From contig JAVWMQ010000015.1 of NCBI GenBank assembly GCA_036637375.1, positions 1 to 38,269 of the forward strand: DNA of 38,269 bases, written 5' to 3'. Under the pieces are notes generated by a model, which saw only the letters and a program-made list of their open reading frames with translations, searched no databases and was not told where the DNA came from. The position numbers and the translations under genes are program-made. Numbering within the stretch: position 1 is the first letter of the stretch; each line of letters opens with the position of its first letter. Source of the stretch: JAVWMQ01 sp036637375. GTDB taxonomy: Bacteria > Bacillota > Clostridia > Peptostreptococcales > Anaerovoracaceae. Below, piece by piece: positions 7,979 to 16,478 of this stretch.

Positions 7979-9202
7979 ATGTCAGAAAAAAAAGATGCAA
8001 GAGTCGTTATTAATGATTTACTTGCAGAACAATATGAAAACGCATTTAAAGCAAAGGAAGCTGGTAGACCAGTTGGTTGGGCAACTTCAGTTTTCCCACA
8101 GGAACTAGCAGAAATATTTGACTTAAACTTACTATATCCAGAAAATCATGCGGCAGGAGTTGCCGCAAAGAGAGAATCTTTGGAACTATGTGAGCTTGCA
8201 GAAGACAAGGGATACTCAAATGACCTTTGTGCATATGCGAGAACAAACTTTGGAGTTTTAATTAAGGGCGGTTCAGATACACTACCAATGCCTACTCCAG
8301 ATTTCCTATGTTGTTGCAATAACATTTGTAATGAAGTAATTAAATGGTATGAAAATATTTCAAGAGAATTAAATATTCCATTAATTATGATTGACACTAC
8401 ATATAACTACGAAAGAGAAGTTTCTGATAGCAGAATCGAATACTTAAAAGGACAGTTTGAAGAAGCAATATCACAGTTTGAAAAAATTTCAGGTAAAGCT
8501 TTTGATCCAAAGAGACTAGAAGAAGTTATGAAGATTTCTTCAGAAAACGGAAAACTATGGAAGTACTCAATGAGTCTGCCTGCAGGAGCATCACCATCAC
8601 CGATGAACGGATTTGACCTATTTACATACATGGCTGTAATTGTTTGTGCTAGAGGTAAAAAGGAAACTACAGAAGCATTCAAGCTACTGGTTGAATATCT
8701 AGAAGATAATGCAAAAAACGGTACAAGTACATTTAGAGGCGAAGAAAAGTATAGAATTATGATGGAAGGAATTCCATGTTGGCCATATATTGGATACAAA
8801 ATGAAAACTTTAGCTAAATACGGAGTTAATATGACAGGTAGTGTTTATCCACACGCATGGGCATTAGAATACGAAGTAAACGACCTTGATGGAATGGCTA
8901 GAGCATACAGCTCAATGTTTAACAACGTAAGCATAGAAACAATGGTAGATTACAGAGTTAACTCTCTTGTAGAGGGTGGCTGTGACGGTGCTTTTTATCA
9001 TATGAATAGAAGTTGTAAGCTAATGAGTTTCATTCAGTATGAAATGCAGAGAAGAGTTGCAGAACAAACAGGTATTCCATATGCAGGATTTGACGGAGAC
9101 CAGGCTGACCCTAGAAACTTTGCTGATGCACAGTTTGAAACAAGACTACAAGGGTTAGTAGAAGTAATGTCAGAAAGAAAAGAAAATGGGGGACAGGAAT
9201 AA
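7979..9202 (+). CDS. hadB: (R)-2-hydroxyacyl-CoA dehydratase, alpha subunit (HadB-like)
   Basis: A 407-residue iron-sulfur subunit of the oxygen-sensitive dehydratase that removes water from (R)-2-hydroxyacyl-CoA through a ketyl radical. Candidate cluster cysteines include C84 and the C111-C112-C113/C117 group (DFLCCCNNICNE), with another in RSCKLM. The C-terminal DGDQADPRNFADAQFETRL block is the hallmark of this subunit. The ATG at 7973 would overlap the AGGAGG at 7967-7972, so the ATG at 7979 (six-base spacing) is chosen. Its stop overlaps the next start (TAATG at 9200-9204), implying translational coupling with the beta subunit. Confidence 0.92.
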   Translation: MSEKKDARVVINDLLAEQYENAFKAKEAGRPVGWATSVFPQELAEIFDLNLLYPENHAAGVAAKRESLELCELAEDKGYSNDLCAYARTNFGVLIKGGSDTLPMPTPDFLCCCNNICNEVIKWYENISRELNIPLIMIDTTYNYEREVSDSRIEYLKGQFEEAISQFEKISGKAFDPKRLEEVMKISSENGKLWKYSMSLPAGASPSPMNGFDLFTYMAVIVCARGKKETTEAFKLLVEYLEDNAKNGTSTFRGEEKYRIMMEGIPCWPYIGYKMKTLAKYGVNMTGSVYPHAWALEYEVNDLDGMARAYSSMFNNVSIETMVDYRVNSLVEGGCDGAFYHMNRSCKLMSFIQYEMQRRVAEQTGIPYAGFDGDQADPRNFADAQFETRLQGLVEVMSERKENGGQE

Positions 9203-10329
9203 TGGCTATAAATGAAATAATTTCAAGATTAGATTATGTTGCTAATCATCCAAAACAAATGATGGATGAATATCTAAAAGAAGGCAAAAAAGTTATAGGA
9301 GCATTACCTGTTTACACACCAGAAGAAATTGCACATGCTGGTGGAATGGTTCCAATGGGAATTTGGGGCGGTCAAGTTGAACTAGATCACGCAAAACAAT
9401 ACTTCCCAGCATTCGCTTGTTCAATTATGCAGTCAATTGCAGAATATGGGCTAAGAGGCAGCTATGATGGTTTATCAGCAGTAATGATTCCATGTATGTG
9501 TGACACATTGATTTGTATGACACAAAACTGGAAATCAGGGGTTAAATCAGTACCTATGATACCTTTTGTTCATCCACAGAACAGAAAAATCGAAGCAGGA
9601 GTTAAATACCTTATGACTGAATATAATGGTGTTAAAGCTAAGCTAGAAGATATTTGCGGAGCTGAAATTACAGAAGAAAGCATGCAAAAGAGTATCGAAG
9701 TATACAATGAACACAGAAGAACAATGCAGGAATTTGTTGAATTAGTACCAAAATATCTAAACACTATTACACCATACATTAGAAATGTTGTAATTAAGAG
9801 TGGACATTTCATGCTTAAAGAAGAACATACTGCACTTGTTAAAGAATTAAACAGCATTCTTAAATCAATGCCAGAAGAAATCTTTGAAGGCAAAAAAGTT
9901 CTAGTAACTGGAATTATTTTGGACTCAAAAGAAATTCTAGATGTATTTGAAGAAAGCAACGTAAGTGTTGCATTTGATAATGTTGCACAGGAAAGTAGAC
10001 AGTTTATGACACTTGTTCCTGAAAGAGGGGATACTGCAATTGAAAGATTAGCAAGACAGTGGTCAGATTTAGAAGGATGCACATTAGCGTATGATCCAGA
10101 AAAGAAGAGAGGAACTATGATCGTTGACGATGTAAAGAGACTTGGACTTGATGGTGTTGTTTATGCACTAATGAAATTCTGCGATCCAGAAGAATATGAC
10201 TACCCAATTGTTAAGGACGATTTAGATAAAGCTGGAATACCAAGCTTGTACATTGAAATTGAACAGCAGTCAGTGAACAGTGAACAAATTAGAACAAGAG
10301 TACAGACTTTTGTTGAAATGCTAAGTTAG
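9202..10329 (+). CDS. hadC: (R)-2-hydroxyacyl-CoA dehydratase, beta subunit (HadC-like)
   Basis: A 375-residue partner of the alpha subunit, forming the heterodimer with one 4Fe-4S cluster per subunit. Typical segments are YTPEEIAHAGGMVPMGIWGG near the N terminus, FPAFACSIMQS, the MIPCMCDTLICM cysteine cluster, and MKFCDPEEYDYP near the C terminus. From memory these blocks resemble the leucine-type HadC of C. difficile more than the phenyllactate-type FldC; an alignment would be needed to confirm this. Start and upstream stop overlap by one base. Confidence 0.92.
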   Translation: MAINEIISRLDYVANHPKQMMDEYLKEGKKVIGALPVYTPEEIAHAGGMVPMGIWGGQVELDHAKQYFPAFACSIMQSIAEYGLRGSYDGLSAVMIPCMCDTLICMTQNWKSGVKSVPMIPFVHPQNRKIEAGVKYLMTEYNGVKAKLEDICGAEITEESMQKSIEVYNEHRRTMQEFVELVPKYLNTITPYIRNVVIKSGHFMLKEEHTALVKELNSILKSMPEEIFEGKKVLVTGIILDSKEILDVFEESNVSVAFDNVAQESRQFMTLVPERGDTAIERLARQWSDLEGCTLAYDPEKKRGTMIVDDVKRLGLDGVVYALMKFCDPEEYDYPIVKDDLDKAGIPSLYIEIEQQSVNSEQIRTRVQTFVEMLS

Positions 10330-10361
10330 ACTAAAAAGTTTATATATATGGAGGAAAGAAA

Positions 10362-11504
10362 ATGATATTCACAAAAGAACAAGAACTAGTGAGAAAGGCA
10401 ATTAAAGATTTCTGTAAACATGAAATTTATGACACAGATATGTCTGAAAAAATGGACCAGGAAAATATGGAAATGCCTAAAGAATTTATCGAAAAATTAT
10501 CAAGATATAAATTCTCATCACCAATCGTACCAACAGAGTACGGTGGCGCAGGAGCTGATTATGTTTCATACGCAATCATCATGGAAGAACTTTCAAGAGC
10601 TGACGCTTCGGCTGGAACTTATTTAACAGCAGGTGCATCACTTGTTGCACTACCACTTCTAAACTTTGGTACAGAAGAACAAAAGATGAAATACCTAAAA
10701 CCACTTGCAGAAGGTACACTTGTAGGAGCTTTTGGTCTTACAGAACCTGGTGCAGGATCTGACGCAGGTGCTACATCGACTACAGCACAGCTAGAGGGGG
10801 ACTACTATATTCTAAATGGTAGAAAATGTTGGATCACAAATGCGCCATTCTGTGACTTTGCAATTGTTACAGCGATTACAACAAAAGGCAAGGGAACTGC
10901 AGGAATTTCTACATTCATCGTAGAAACTAAGTGGGAAGGTTTCTCTCATGGTGCTCATGAAAACAAGATGGGTATCAGAGGAACTAGAACAGCGGATTTA
11001 ATCTTTGATAACGTTAAGGTTCCAAAGGAAAATCTTCTAGGCGACGAAAATCGTGGATTTAAAGTAATGATGAACACTCTTGAAGCTGGCAGAATTGGTG
11101 TTGCAGCTCAGGCGGTAGGTGTTGCTCAGAGTGCTTTAGACGAAGCGATTAAATACACAAAAGAAAGAGTACAGTTTGGAAAATCAATTTCTAAATTCCA
11201 AAACACACAGTTTACTGTAGCTGATATGGCAACAAAAATTGAAGCTGCTAGACTATTAGTACACCATGCTGCACAGGTTAAGGATAACGGCAAGAGCCCA
11301 GCAATTGAATCTTCAATGGCTAAATACTATGCAGCAGAAGTTGCAAATGAAGTTGCATACAAAGCATTACAGCTTCATGGTGGATATGGTTATGTAAAAG
11401 ACTATAGAATCGAAAGAATTTTCCGTGATGCAAGAATTTTACCTATTTATGAAGGTACATCACAGGTTCAGCAGATGGTAATCGCTGGTAACTTATACAA
11501 ATAA
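10362..11504 (+). CDS. acdB: Acyl-CoA dehydrogenase (enoyl-CoA reducing, AcdB-like)
   Basis: A 380-residue FAD enzyme of the short-chain acyl-CoA dehydrogenase family, which in this context reduces the 2-enoyl-CoA to the saturated acyl-CoA. Visible motifs are the FAD/substrate loop GLTEPGAGSDAG, the WITNA segment, LHGGYGY, and the catalytic glutamate E364 in LPIYEGTSQ. In C. difficile and C. sporogenes the equivalent gene is followed by etfB-etfA, needed for electron bifurcation; here neither is present, so ETF must come from another locus. A GGAGGAAAG site precedes the ATG. It follows hadC by 32 bp, in the same operon. Confidence 0.9.
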   Translation: MIFTKEQELVRKAIKDFCKHEIYDTDMSEKMDQENMEMPKEFIEKLSRYKFSSPIVPTEYGGAGADYVSYAIIMEELSRADASAGTYLTAGASLVALPLLNFGTEEQKMKYLKPLAEGTLVGAFGLTEPGAGSDAGATSTTAQLEGDYYILNGRKCWITNAPFCDFAIVTAITTKGKGTAGISTFIVETKWEGFSHGAHENKMGIRGTRTADLIFDNVKVPKENLLGDENRGFKVMMNTLEAGRIGVAAQAVGVAQSALDEAIKYTKERVQFGKSISKFQNTQFTVADMATKIEAARLLVHHAAQVKDNGKSPAIESSMAKYYAAEVANEVAYKALQLHGGYGYVKDYRIERIFRDARILPIYEGTSQVQQMVIAGNLYK

Positions 11505-11562
11505 CAAATTAATAATTAAAACTTAATAAATTTAATGAATCCAAAATTATAAAAGTCTCAAG

Positions 11563-11591
11563 GGTTGTGTGGGGATGATGCCCACACAACC
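11563..11591 (+). terminator. GC-rich hairpin after acdB (partial terminator or RNA stabiliser)
   Basis: GGTTGTGTGGG at 11563-11573 pairs perfectly with CCCACACAACC at 11581-11591 around a 7-base loop. The 11-bp stem is strong, but no run of T follows, so complete intrinsic termination is unlikely. It may instead protect the 3' end of the upstream mRNA or lower expression of the downstream genes. Confidence 0.55.
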
Positions 11592-11620
11592 ATATCGAAA
11601 TTAAAACAGTAAATAATGAG

Positions 11621-11638
11621 ATGCTGTAATTACATCAT
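11621..11638. promoter_or_regulatory. Dyad around TGTAATTACA, possible operator
   Basis: ATGCTGTAATTACATCAT is an 18-bp inverted repeat with one mismatched pair; the inner 10 bp are perfectly symmetric. It lies in the gap before the 2-hydroxyacid dehydrogenase gene. The binding protein is unknown. Confidence 0.3.
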
Positions 11639-11801
11639 GCCCGAAATCGTACTTATGGGTTAGTTTAAAAGAATGGTACCTTTTGAACTTCTTTGATTAA
11701 AACAGTAAAAATGACTTAAAAATTTAAAGACTAATTATTTAATTATTAAAGCGTTATTATGAATTTGAATATCAGTAGTTATATTGATTTAGGAGGAAGA
11801 A

Positions 11802-12803
11802 ATGAAAATTATTGCCTATCACGTACAGGGTTACGAAGTTGATGCTTTCAACAGATGGTCTACAGAAAATGATATCGAGGTTAAACAGGAAACTGATTTA
11901 ATTACCGTTGATACTATTGAAAGAGCAAAAGGCTATGACGGAATATCAACTCAGCAGGTTATTCCTGTGAAGGACGAAGAAATCTTCAAAAAAATGAAGG
12001 AAATGGGAATCAAACAAATTTCATCAAGAACAGCTGGAGTAGACATGTTTGATTTAGAACTTGCTCGCAAGTATGACGTTTCTATTACAAACGTTCCAAG
12101 ATATTCACCAAATGCAATCGCAGAGCTTGCTCTTACACATGCAATGTCTTTGCTAAGAAATGTAAAACATATAGAAAAAGCTATGCAATGTGGAGATTTC
12201 AAATGGGACAAAAAAGTGATTTCAAGAGAAATTAGAAGTTGTACAGTAGGTATTGTTGGTACTGGATACATTGGACTTACAGCAGCAAAGCTATTTAAGG
12301 CTCTTGGTGCAAAAGTAATTGGTAACGATGTTGTCAAGAATCCAGCAGCTGAAGGAATTATCGAATACAAAGATACTTTAGAAGAAGTTCTTAGAGAATC
12401 TGACATTGTATCATTACACTTACCTTTAGTTGATGCTACATATCACTTAATCAATGCTGATAACATTAAGTTAATGAAACCTGGTTCTATTCTAGTAAAC
12501 ACAGGTAGAGGGGCGCTTATTGATATCGACGCATTAATTCCAGAATTAGAAAATAACCACCTAGCGGGTGCGGGAATTGACGTTCTTGAATGTGAAACAT
12601 TATATGTAAATCAAAATGTTGATATGGAAAAATTAAAGGGCACATGTGTTGAAAAACTAATGAACATGGATAACGTAAGGCTAACAGGACACTTTGCATT
12701 CTTTACAGAAACTGCAGTTGATAACTTAGTATCTACTTCACTAGACAACATTAAGGCACAAGTAATAGATGGAAAGTTACAGAATTGTACGAATCCAGAA
12801 TAA
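11802..12803 (+). CDS. ldhA: (R)-2-hydroxyacid dehydrogenase, D-LDH family (2-hydroxyisocaproate type)
   Basis: A 333-residue NAD-dependent D-isomer-specific dehydrogenase that reduces a 2-oxo acid to the (R)-2-hydroxy acid, the first step of the reductive branch. The nucleotide fold GTGYIG sits at 153-158 and the catalytic set is intact: R236 in VNTGRGALID, E263 in VLECE and H297 in GHFAFFTETA, the spacing expected for D-lactate dehydrogenases. AGGAGG precedes the ATG. Placement 297 bp after acdB and 27 bp before the dehydratase activator makes 2-oxoisocaproate (from leucine) a more likely substrate than pyruvate. Pathway role is inferred from context. Confidence 0.88.
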   Translation: MKIIAYHVQGYEVDAFNRWSTENDIEVKQETDLITVDTIERAKGYDGISTQQVIPVKDEEIFKKMKEMGIKQISSRTAGVDMFDLELARKYDVSITNVPRYSPNAIAELALTHAMSLLRNVKHIEKAMQCGDFKWDKKVISREIRSCTVGIVGTGYIGLTAAKLFKALGAKVIGNDVVKNPAAEGIIEYKDTLEEVLRESDIVSLHLPLVDATYHLINADNIKLMKPGSILVNTGRGALIDIDALIPELENNHLAGAGIDVLECETLYVNQNVDMEKLKGTCVEKLMNMDNVRLTGHFAFFTETAVDNLVSTSLDNIKAQVIDGKLQNCTNPE

Positions 12804-12830
12804 ATCAAAAATCAGGAGGAAGAAAAAACA

Positions 12831-13598
12831 GTGTATGTACTAGGTGTAGATATTGGGTCCACTGCTTGTAAAGGTGTTGTGATGAACGAAAACAAGGAGA
12901 TTGTTGCAAAAGCAATAATTCCTTTTGGAACAGGCACAAGTGGTCCTCAAAAACTAAATGAAGAAATTATATCAAGATGCGGGCTAAAAATTGAAGACTT
13001 TCATAAGATAGTAGCAACTGGATATGGAAGAATGAAGTATGAAGGGGCCGACAAACAGATAAGTGAACTTAGCTGTCATACTAAGGGTGTTGTTTTTCTC
13101 GTACCTGAGGTTAGAACTATCATAGATATTGGCGGGCAAGACGCTAAAGCTATGAAAATAGACAAACAAGGAAGAATGGAAAACTTTGTAATGAATGATA
13201 AATGCGCAGCAGGGACAGGAAGATTCCTTGATGTAATGGCAAATGTATTAGAAACGGAAATATCAAATCTTGGAGATCTAGATTCCAAATCTGAGAATGC
13301 TGTTTCAATCAGTAATACTTGTACTGTTTTCGCAGAATCAGAAGTAATTTCGCATCTATCTGCAGATGCGAAAGTTGAAGATATTGTCGCTGGAATACAC
13401 AATTCTGTAGCAAAGCGTGTAGCGAGTCTTGCAAAACGTGTAGGAATAAATGACAGTGTCGTAATGGTAGGAGGCGTAGCAATAAATTCTGGAGTAGTGC
13501 GGGCTATGAAAGATGTTATTGGTAGAGAGATAATTGTGCCTCCAAATGCTCAGCTTACAGGGGCTATAGGTGCAGCGATTTATGCGCTGGACTTATAG
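12831..13598 (+). CDS. hadI: 2-hydroxyacyl-CoA dehydratase activator (archerase, HadI-like)
   Basis: A 255-residue ASKHA-fold ATPase. As a homodimer with one bridging 4Fe-4S cluster it uses ATP hydrolysis to fire one electron into the dehydratase. The cluster cysteines are C125 (NDKCAAGTGRF) and C164 (SNTCTVFAESE), both present. The ATP-binding loops VDIGSTACKG, DIGGQDAK and VGGVA are in place. Translation starts at GTG (12831), 11 bases after AGGAGG; no in-frame ATG competes nearby. It closes the operon, consistent with only catalytic amounts being needed. In C. difficile the gene lies between hadA and hadB, so the order here differs. Confidence 0.93.
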   Translation: MYVLGVDIGSTACKGVVMNENKEIVAKAIIPFGTGTSGPQKLNEEIISRCGLKIEDFHKIVATGYGRMKYEGADKQISELSCHTKGVVFLVPEVRTIIDIGGQDAKAMKIDKQGRMENFVMNDKCAAGTGRFLDVMANVLETEISNLGDLDSKSENAVSISNTCTVFAESEVISHLSADAKVEDIVAGIHNSVAKRVASLAKRVGINDSVVMVGGVAINSGVVRAMKDVIGREIIVPPNAQLTGAIGAAIYALDL

Positions 13599-13635
13599 AA
13601 AGTAAAGTTCAACTCTTATATATACTCAAGGAAGG

Positions 13636-13673
13636 TAGCAGTTACAAATAGTGTAACTGCTATTTTCTTTTTT
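13636..13673 (+). terminator. Intrinsic terminator after hadI
   Basis: TAGCAGTTAC and GTAACTGCTA form a perfect 10-bp stem around a 7-base loop, followed by TTTTCTTTTTT. It closes the Stickland gene cluster. Confidence 0.88.
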
Positions 13674-13718
13674 GTAACTAAGTATTTAGGTATTCAAAAT
13701 TTTGATTGTTATGGTAGA

Positions 13719-13748
13719 TTGCTACAATATGCAGAAATATGGTATAAT
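13719..13748 (+). promoter_or_regulatory. Sigma-A promoter of rdgB-yihY
   Basis: TTGCTA (13719-13724), an 18-bp spacer and TATAAT (13743-13748) preceded by TGG, an extended -10. It stands 23 bp before the rdgB start. Confidence 0.75.
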
Positions 13749-13771
13749 AAAAGGATATATGGAGGTGTATT

Positions 13772-14371
13772 ATGATTAAAATAGTTGCAGCAACGCAAAA
13801 TAAACATAAAATTAAAGAGATAGAAGCGATTACAAAAGATTTTGGAATGGAAATAATTTCTCGCCATGAAGCGGGGGTTCCAGATGTTGAAATCATTGAA
13901 GATGGTAAGACTTTTGAAGAGAATTCATACAAAAAGGCGTATGAAATTATGAAACTTTGTAATAGCATAACCATTGCAGATGATTCTGGACTTGAAGTGG
14001 ATGCTTTAGCTGGTGCTCCAGGGGTCTATTCTGCCCGTTTCGCAGGAGTAGATGGCGATGACGAAGCAAACAACTACAAACTGACTCAAATGCTTCAGGG
14101 GCTGTCTTTTGACCAGAGAACGGCACGCTTTGTAAGTGTCATCACTATGGTTTATCCATCAGGCAAGAAATTAGTGGCTAGAGGAGAAGTTGAAGGCCAT
14201 ATTCTCCTTGAACCAAGAGGCGATGGTGGATTTGGATATGATCCTTTGTTTGTCCCACTTGGATATGATATTACTTTTGGAGAGTTTAAAAGTGAGGATA
14301 AGAACAAAATTAGCCATAGAGGTAATGCACTACAAAAATTAAGAGAATTATTAAGTGAAGAGGAAGAATGA
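13772..14371 (+). CDS. rdgB: XTP/dITP diphosphatase (RdgB/HAM1)
   Basis: A 199-residue house-cleaning nucleotide pyrophosphatase that hydrolyses dITP, ITP and XTP to monophosphates and keeps deaminated purines out of nucleic acids. Family landmarks are the N-terminal AATQNKHKIKEI (usual TxNxxK), the metal-binding segment EDGKTFEENSYKKA, ADDSGLEVDAL, and the C-terminal GGFGYDPLF and SHRGNAL blocks. Length is normal. GGAGGTG at 13761-13767 supports the ATG. The last four bases overlap the start of the next gene (ATGA), so they are coupled. Confidence 0.95.
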   Translation: MIKIVAATQNKHKIKEIEAITKDFGMEIISRHEAGVPDVEIIEDGKTFEENSYKKAYEIMKLCNSITIADDSGLEVDALAGAPGVYSARFAGVDGDDEANNYKLTQMLQGLSFDQRTARFVSVITMVYPSGKKLVARGEVEGHILLEPRGDGGFGYDPLFVPLGYDITFGEFKSEDKNKISHRGNALQKLRELLSEEEE

Positions 14372-15189
14372 TGAAGGCACGTTTTTTTAAAATGCTCGCC
14401 CTTGGAATTAAGCAATTTAGAGATCCCTATTACCAGGGGTTTGCAGCTCAATTATCATTTTATTTTTTGTTATCCTTAGTCCCTATAATACTTATAATTT
14501 CGCAGATTATGTCATCGGTTTTCAAACAATCACTAGAAGAGGCCGTTGGATGGCTCCTTGATTATACGGGAGGCTATTTTGGGGAGGAAATTTCCAGGTT
14601 AGTTCTTGGTGGAGGTTCTGGAGCCCTTAGTGTTGTTTTCGTTTTAATTGCAATGTGGGCAGCTTCAAGAGCACAGTTCTCAATGATGAGAATAACAAAT
14701 TTCACTTATTCTGATGGACAATCCACAGGAAAAGGGTACTTTAGAGATAGGCTTAGGGCTGTAGGAACTATGCTTTTGACCATTGTGACAGTGATATTTG
14801 CATTGGTTGTAATGGTCTATGGGGAACTGATTTTGGAACTTGTGTTGTCAATAGTTGGACTAGATGAAGACACTGGAGTTATTTGGCTTTATTTAAGATG
14901 GCCTATAGCATTAGTTCTTTATTTCTTGACCATTGGATTTACATATTACTTTTTGCCAACTAATAGAGTTAAATTCAAAGAGTTAATACCAGGAACCTGT
15001 TTTGCATCTGTGGGGCTTTTACTTGTTACAGTAGTTTATGCCAAATATACTGCAAATATTGCAAACTACAACATTCTATATGGCTCTTTGGCAACGATTG
15101 TTGCATTGCTGTTTTGGTTTTATTTCTTAGCATGGGTTTTGTGCCTTGGGATTTTATTTAACAAAGTGTATATGGAAACCAAAGAATAA
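14368..15189 (+). CDS. YihY/BrkB-family inner membrane protein
   Basis: A 273-residue membrane protein with about six hydrophobic segments and the family pattern: an early amphipathic stretch (FRDPYYQGFAAQLSFYFLLSLVPIILI) and a late one (YNILYGSLATIVALLFWFYFLAWVLCLG). The YihY/BrkB family was once called RNase BN by error and its molecular role is unsettled. It starts in the ATGA overlap with rdgB; a second ATG directly follows (14371) and could be used instead. A terminator follows. Confidence 0.85.
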   Translation: MMKARFFKMLALGIKQFRDPYYQGFAAQLSFYFLLSLVPIILIISQIMSSVFKQSLEEAVGWLLDYTGGYFGEEISRLVLGGGSGALSVVFVLIAMWAASRAQFSMMRITNFTYSDGQSTGKGYFRDRLRAVGTMLLTIVTVIFALVVMVYGELILELVLSIVGLDEDTGVIWLYLRWPIALVLYFLTIGFTYYFLPTNRVKFKELIPGTCFASVGLLLVTVVYAKYTANIANYNILYGSLATIVALLFWFYFLAWVLCLGILFNKVYMETKE

Positions 15190-15210
15190 ATATTTCTGAC
15201 AAATTAATTA

Positions 15211-15257
15211 TGCCTCCAACCCATTTGCATGGATAGGAGGCAATTTTGTTGTCGTTT
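15211..15257. terminator. Bidirectional terminator between yihY and serA
   Basis: TGCCTCC (15211-15217) pairs with GGAGGCA (15236-15242), and an inner CCAT/ATGG extends the hairpin. A T-rich tract follows on the plus strand (ATTTTGTTGTCGTTTTTTT) and AT-rich DNA on the minus side, so it can end both convergent units. Confidence 0.7.
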
Positions 15258-15272
15258 TTTTCAAAAAATATA

Positions 15273-16436
15273 TTATTTAATTACTCTGATTCTAATAATA
15301 CCGTCGATGGCTAAAGCTGCTCTTAATTCTTCTTCAGTCACATCTCCGTCAATATCCATCATAGTATAAGCATATTCGCCTTTACTTTTGTTTGTAAGGT
15401 CTCTAATGTTAATGTTTAAATCAGCCATAATACCAGTTATTCTACCTAGCATTGATGGTATATTTTTGTTCATAATACAAACTCTAGCTTGGGCTTCTCT
15501 ATTTAATTCTCCCATAGAGCAAGCAGGGAAGTTAACAGAATTGATGATATTTCCTTTTTCGATATATTCCATCAAAGCTTCTGATGCCATAACAGCACAG
15601 TTGTCCTCTGCTTCTTTTGTTGAAGCCCCAAGGTGAGGGATTAGAACAATACCGTCTTTACCCATAAGGTTTTCTGTTGGAAAATCTGTCACATATTTAG
15701 AGATTTTTTCTCCATCTAATGCTTCTAACAAGGCGTTTTCGTTTACAAGCTTATCCCTAGAGAAATTAAGTAAAACAGCATCATCTTTCATTTGACTAAA
15801 ACGTCTTTTATCCATCATACCTTCAGTTGATTCTAAAACTGGAACATGAAGGCTGACGTAATCGCACTGAGGTAATATTTCAGCTAAATCCTTGAATACA
15901 GGAATCTGATTTGATAATTCATGAGCGGATTTAAGAGTGATAAATGGATCGTATCCAATTACATTCATACCAAGTTTTCTTGCTGCATTTGCAACTAGAA
16001 CTCCAATAGCCCCAAGCCCAATAACGCCAAGAGTTTTGCCCATAATTTCAGTACCAGCAAATTGACCTTTGCCTTTTTCAACTGATTTGCTTACGTTTTC
16101 GGTTAGGCTGTTTGCCCAGCTCATACCAGCAGGTAAATTTCTAGCTGCCAAAAATAGACCAGCGATTACAAGTTCTTTAACTGCGTTTGCATTTGCACCA
16201 GGTGTATTAAATACCACAATACCTTGCTCAGCACATTCTGAAAGAGGAATATTATTTACTCCAGCACCAGCTCGAGCAATGGCTAACAGATTGGAACTGA
16301 AATCCATATCTTTCATGTTCTGACTTCTAACTATAATTCCTGCTGCATCATTTATGTCTTCGACTAAAGTATATTTATCATCCAAGCGACTTAAACCGAC
16401 AGGAGATATTTTGTTTAATGTTGCAATTTTGTACAT
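15273..16436 (-). CDS. serA: D-3-phosphoglycerate dehydrogenase, short form with ACT domain
   Basis: A 387-residue enzyme that oxidises 3-phosphoglycerate to 3-phosphohydroxypyruvate with NAD, the first step of serine synthesis. The N-terminal catalytic region has IARAGAGVNNIPL and FNTPGANANAVKELV; the cofactor loop GLGAIG lies at 140-145; HLGASTKEAEDNCA carries the catalytic His. An ACT domain fills about residues 318-387 and could bind serine as feedback inhibitor. A longer TTG start (16442) is possible, but AGGAAGG at 16444-16452 is best spaced for the ATG at 16436. It is transcribed away from serC from a shared promoter region. Confidence 0.93.
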   Translation of the reverse strand: MYKIATLNKISPVGLSRLDDKYTLVEDINDAAGIIVRSQNMKDMDFSSNLLAIARAGAGVNNIPLSECAEQGIVVFNTPGANANAVKELVIAGLFLAARNLPAGMSWANSLTENVSKSVEKGKGQFAGTEIMGKTLGVIGLGAIGVLVANAARKLGMNVIGYDPFITLKSAHELSNQIPVFKDLAEILPQCDYVSLHVPVLESTEGMMDKRRFSQMKDDAVLLNFSRDKLVNENALLEALDGEKISKYVTDFPTENLMGKDGIVLIPHLGASTKEAEDNCAVMASEALMEYIEKGNIINSVNFPACSMGELNREAQARVCIMNKNIPSMLGRITGIMADLNINIRDLTNKSKGEYAYTMMDIDGDVTEEELRAALAIDGIIRIRVIK

Positions 16437-16478
16437 AATCAATCCTTCCTTCTATATGTATATTTATTCGTAGAGAAC

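Larger units (their letters stand above)
11505..11801. other. 297-bp gap inside the had gene cluster
   Basis: Contains a GC-rich hairpin (11563-11591), an 18-bp near-perfect dyad around TGTAATTACA (11621-11638) and a 13-bp direct repeat TTAAAACAGTAAA at 11601-11613 and 11697-11709. A weak vegetative promoter-like pair (TTGAAC 11683-11688, TAAAAA 11706-11711) is possible. No gene was found. The gap may separate expression of hadABC-acdB from ldhA-hadI. Confidence 0.5.

Noticed and set aside
9570..10082. 170-aa minus-strand reading frame inside hadC
   Set aside because: Antisense shadow of a well-supported dehydratase subunit; Ser/Leu-rich translation without recognisable motifs.
10420..10626. 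68-aa plus-strand frame inside acdB
   Set aside because: Out-of-frame overlap with a complete acyl-CoA dehydrogenase and no separate start signal.
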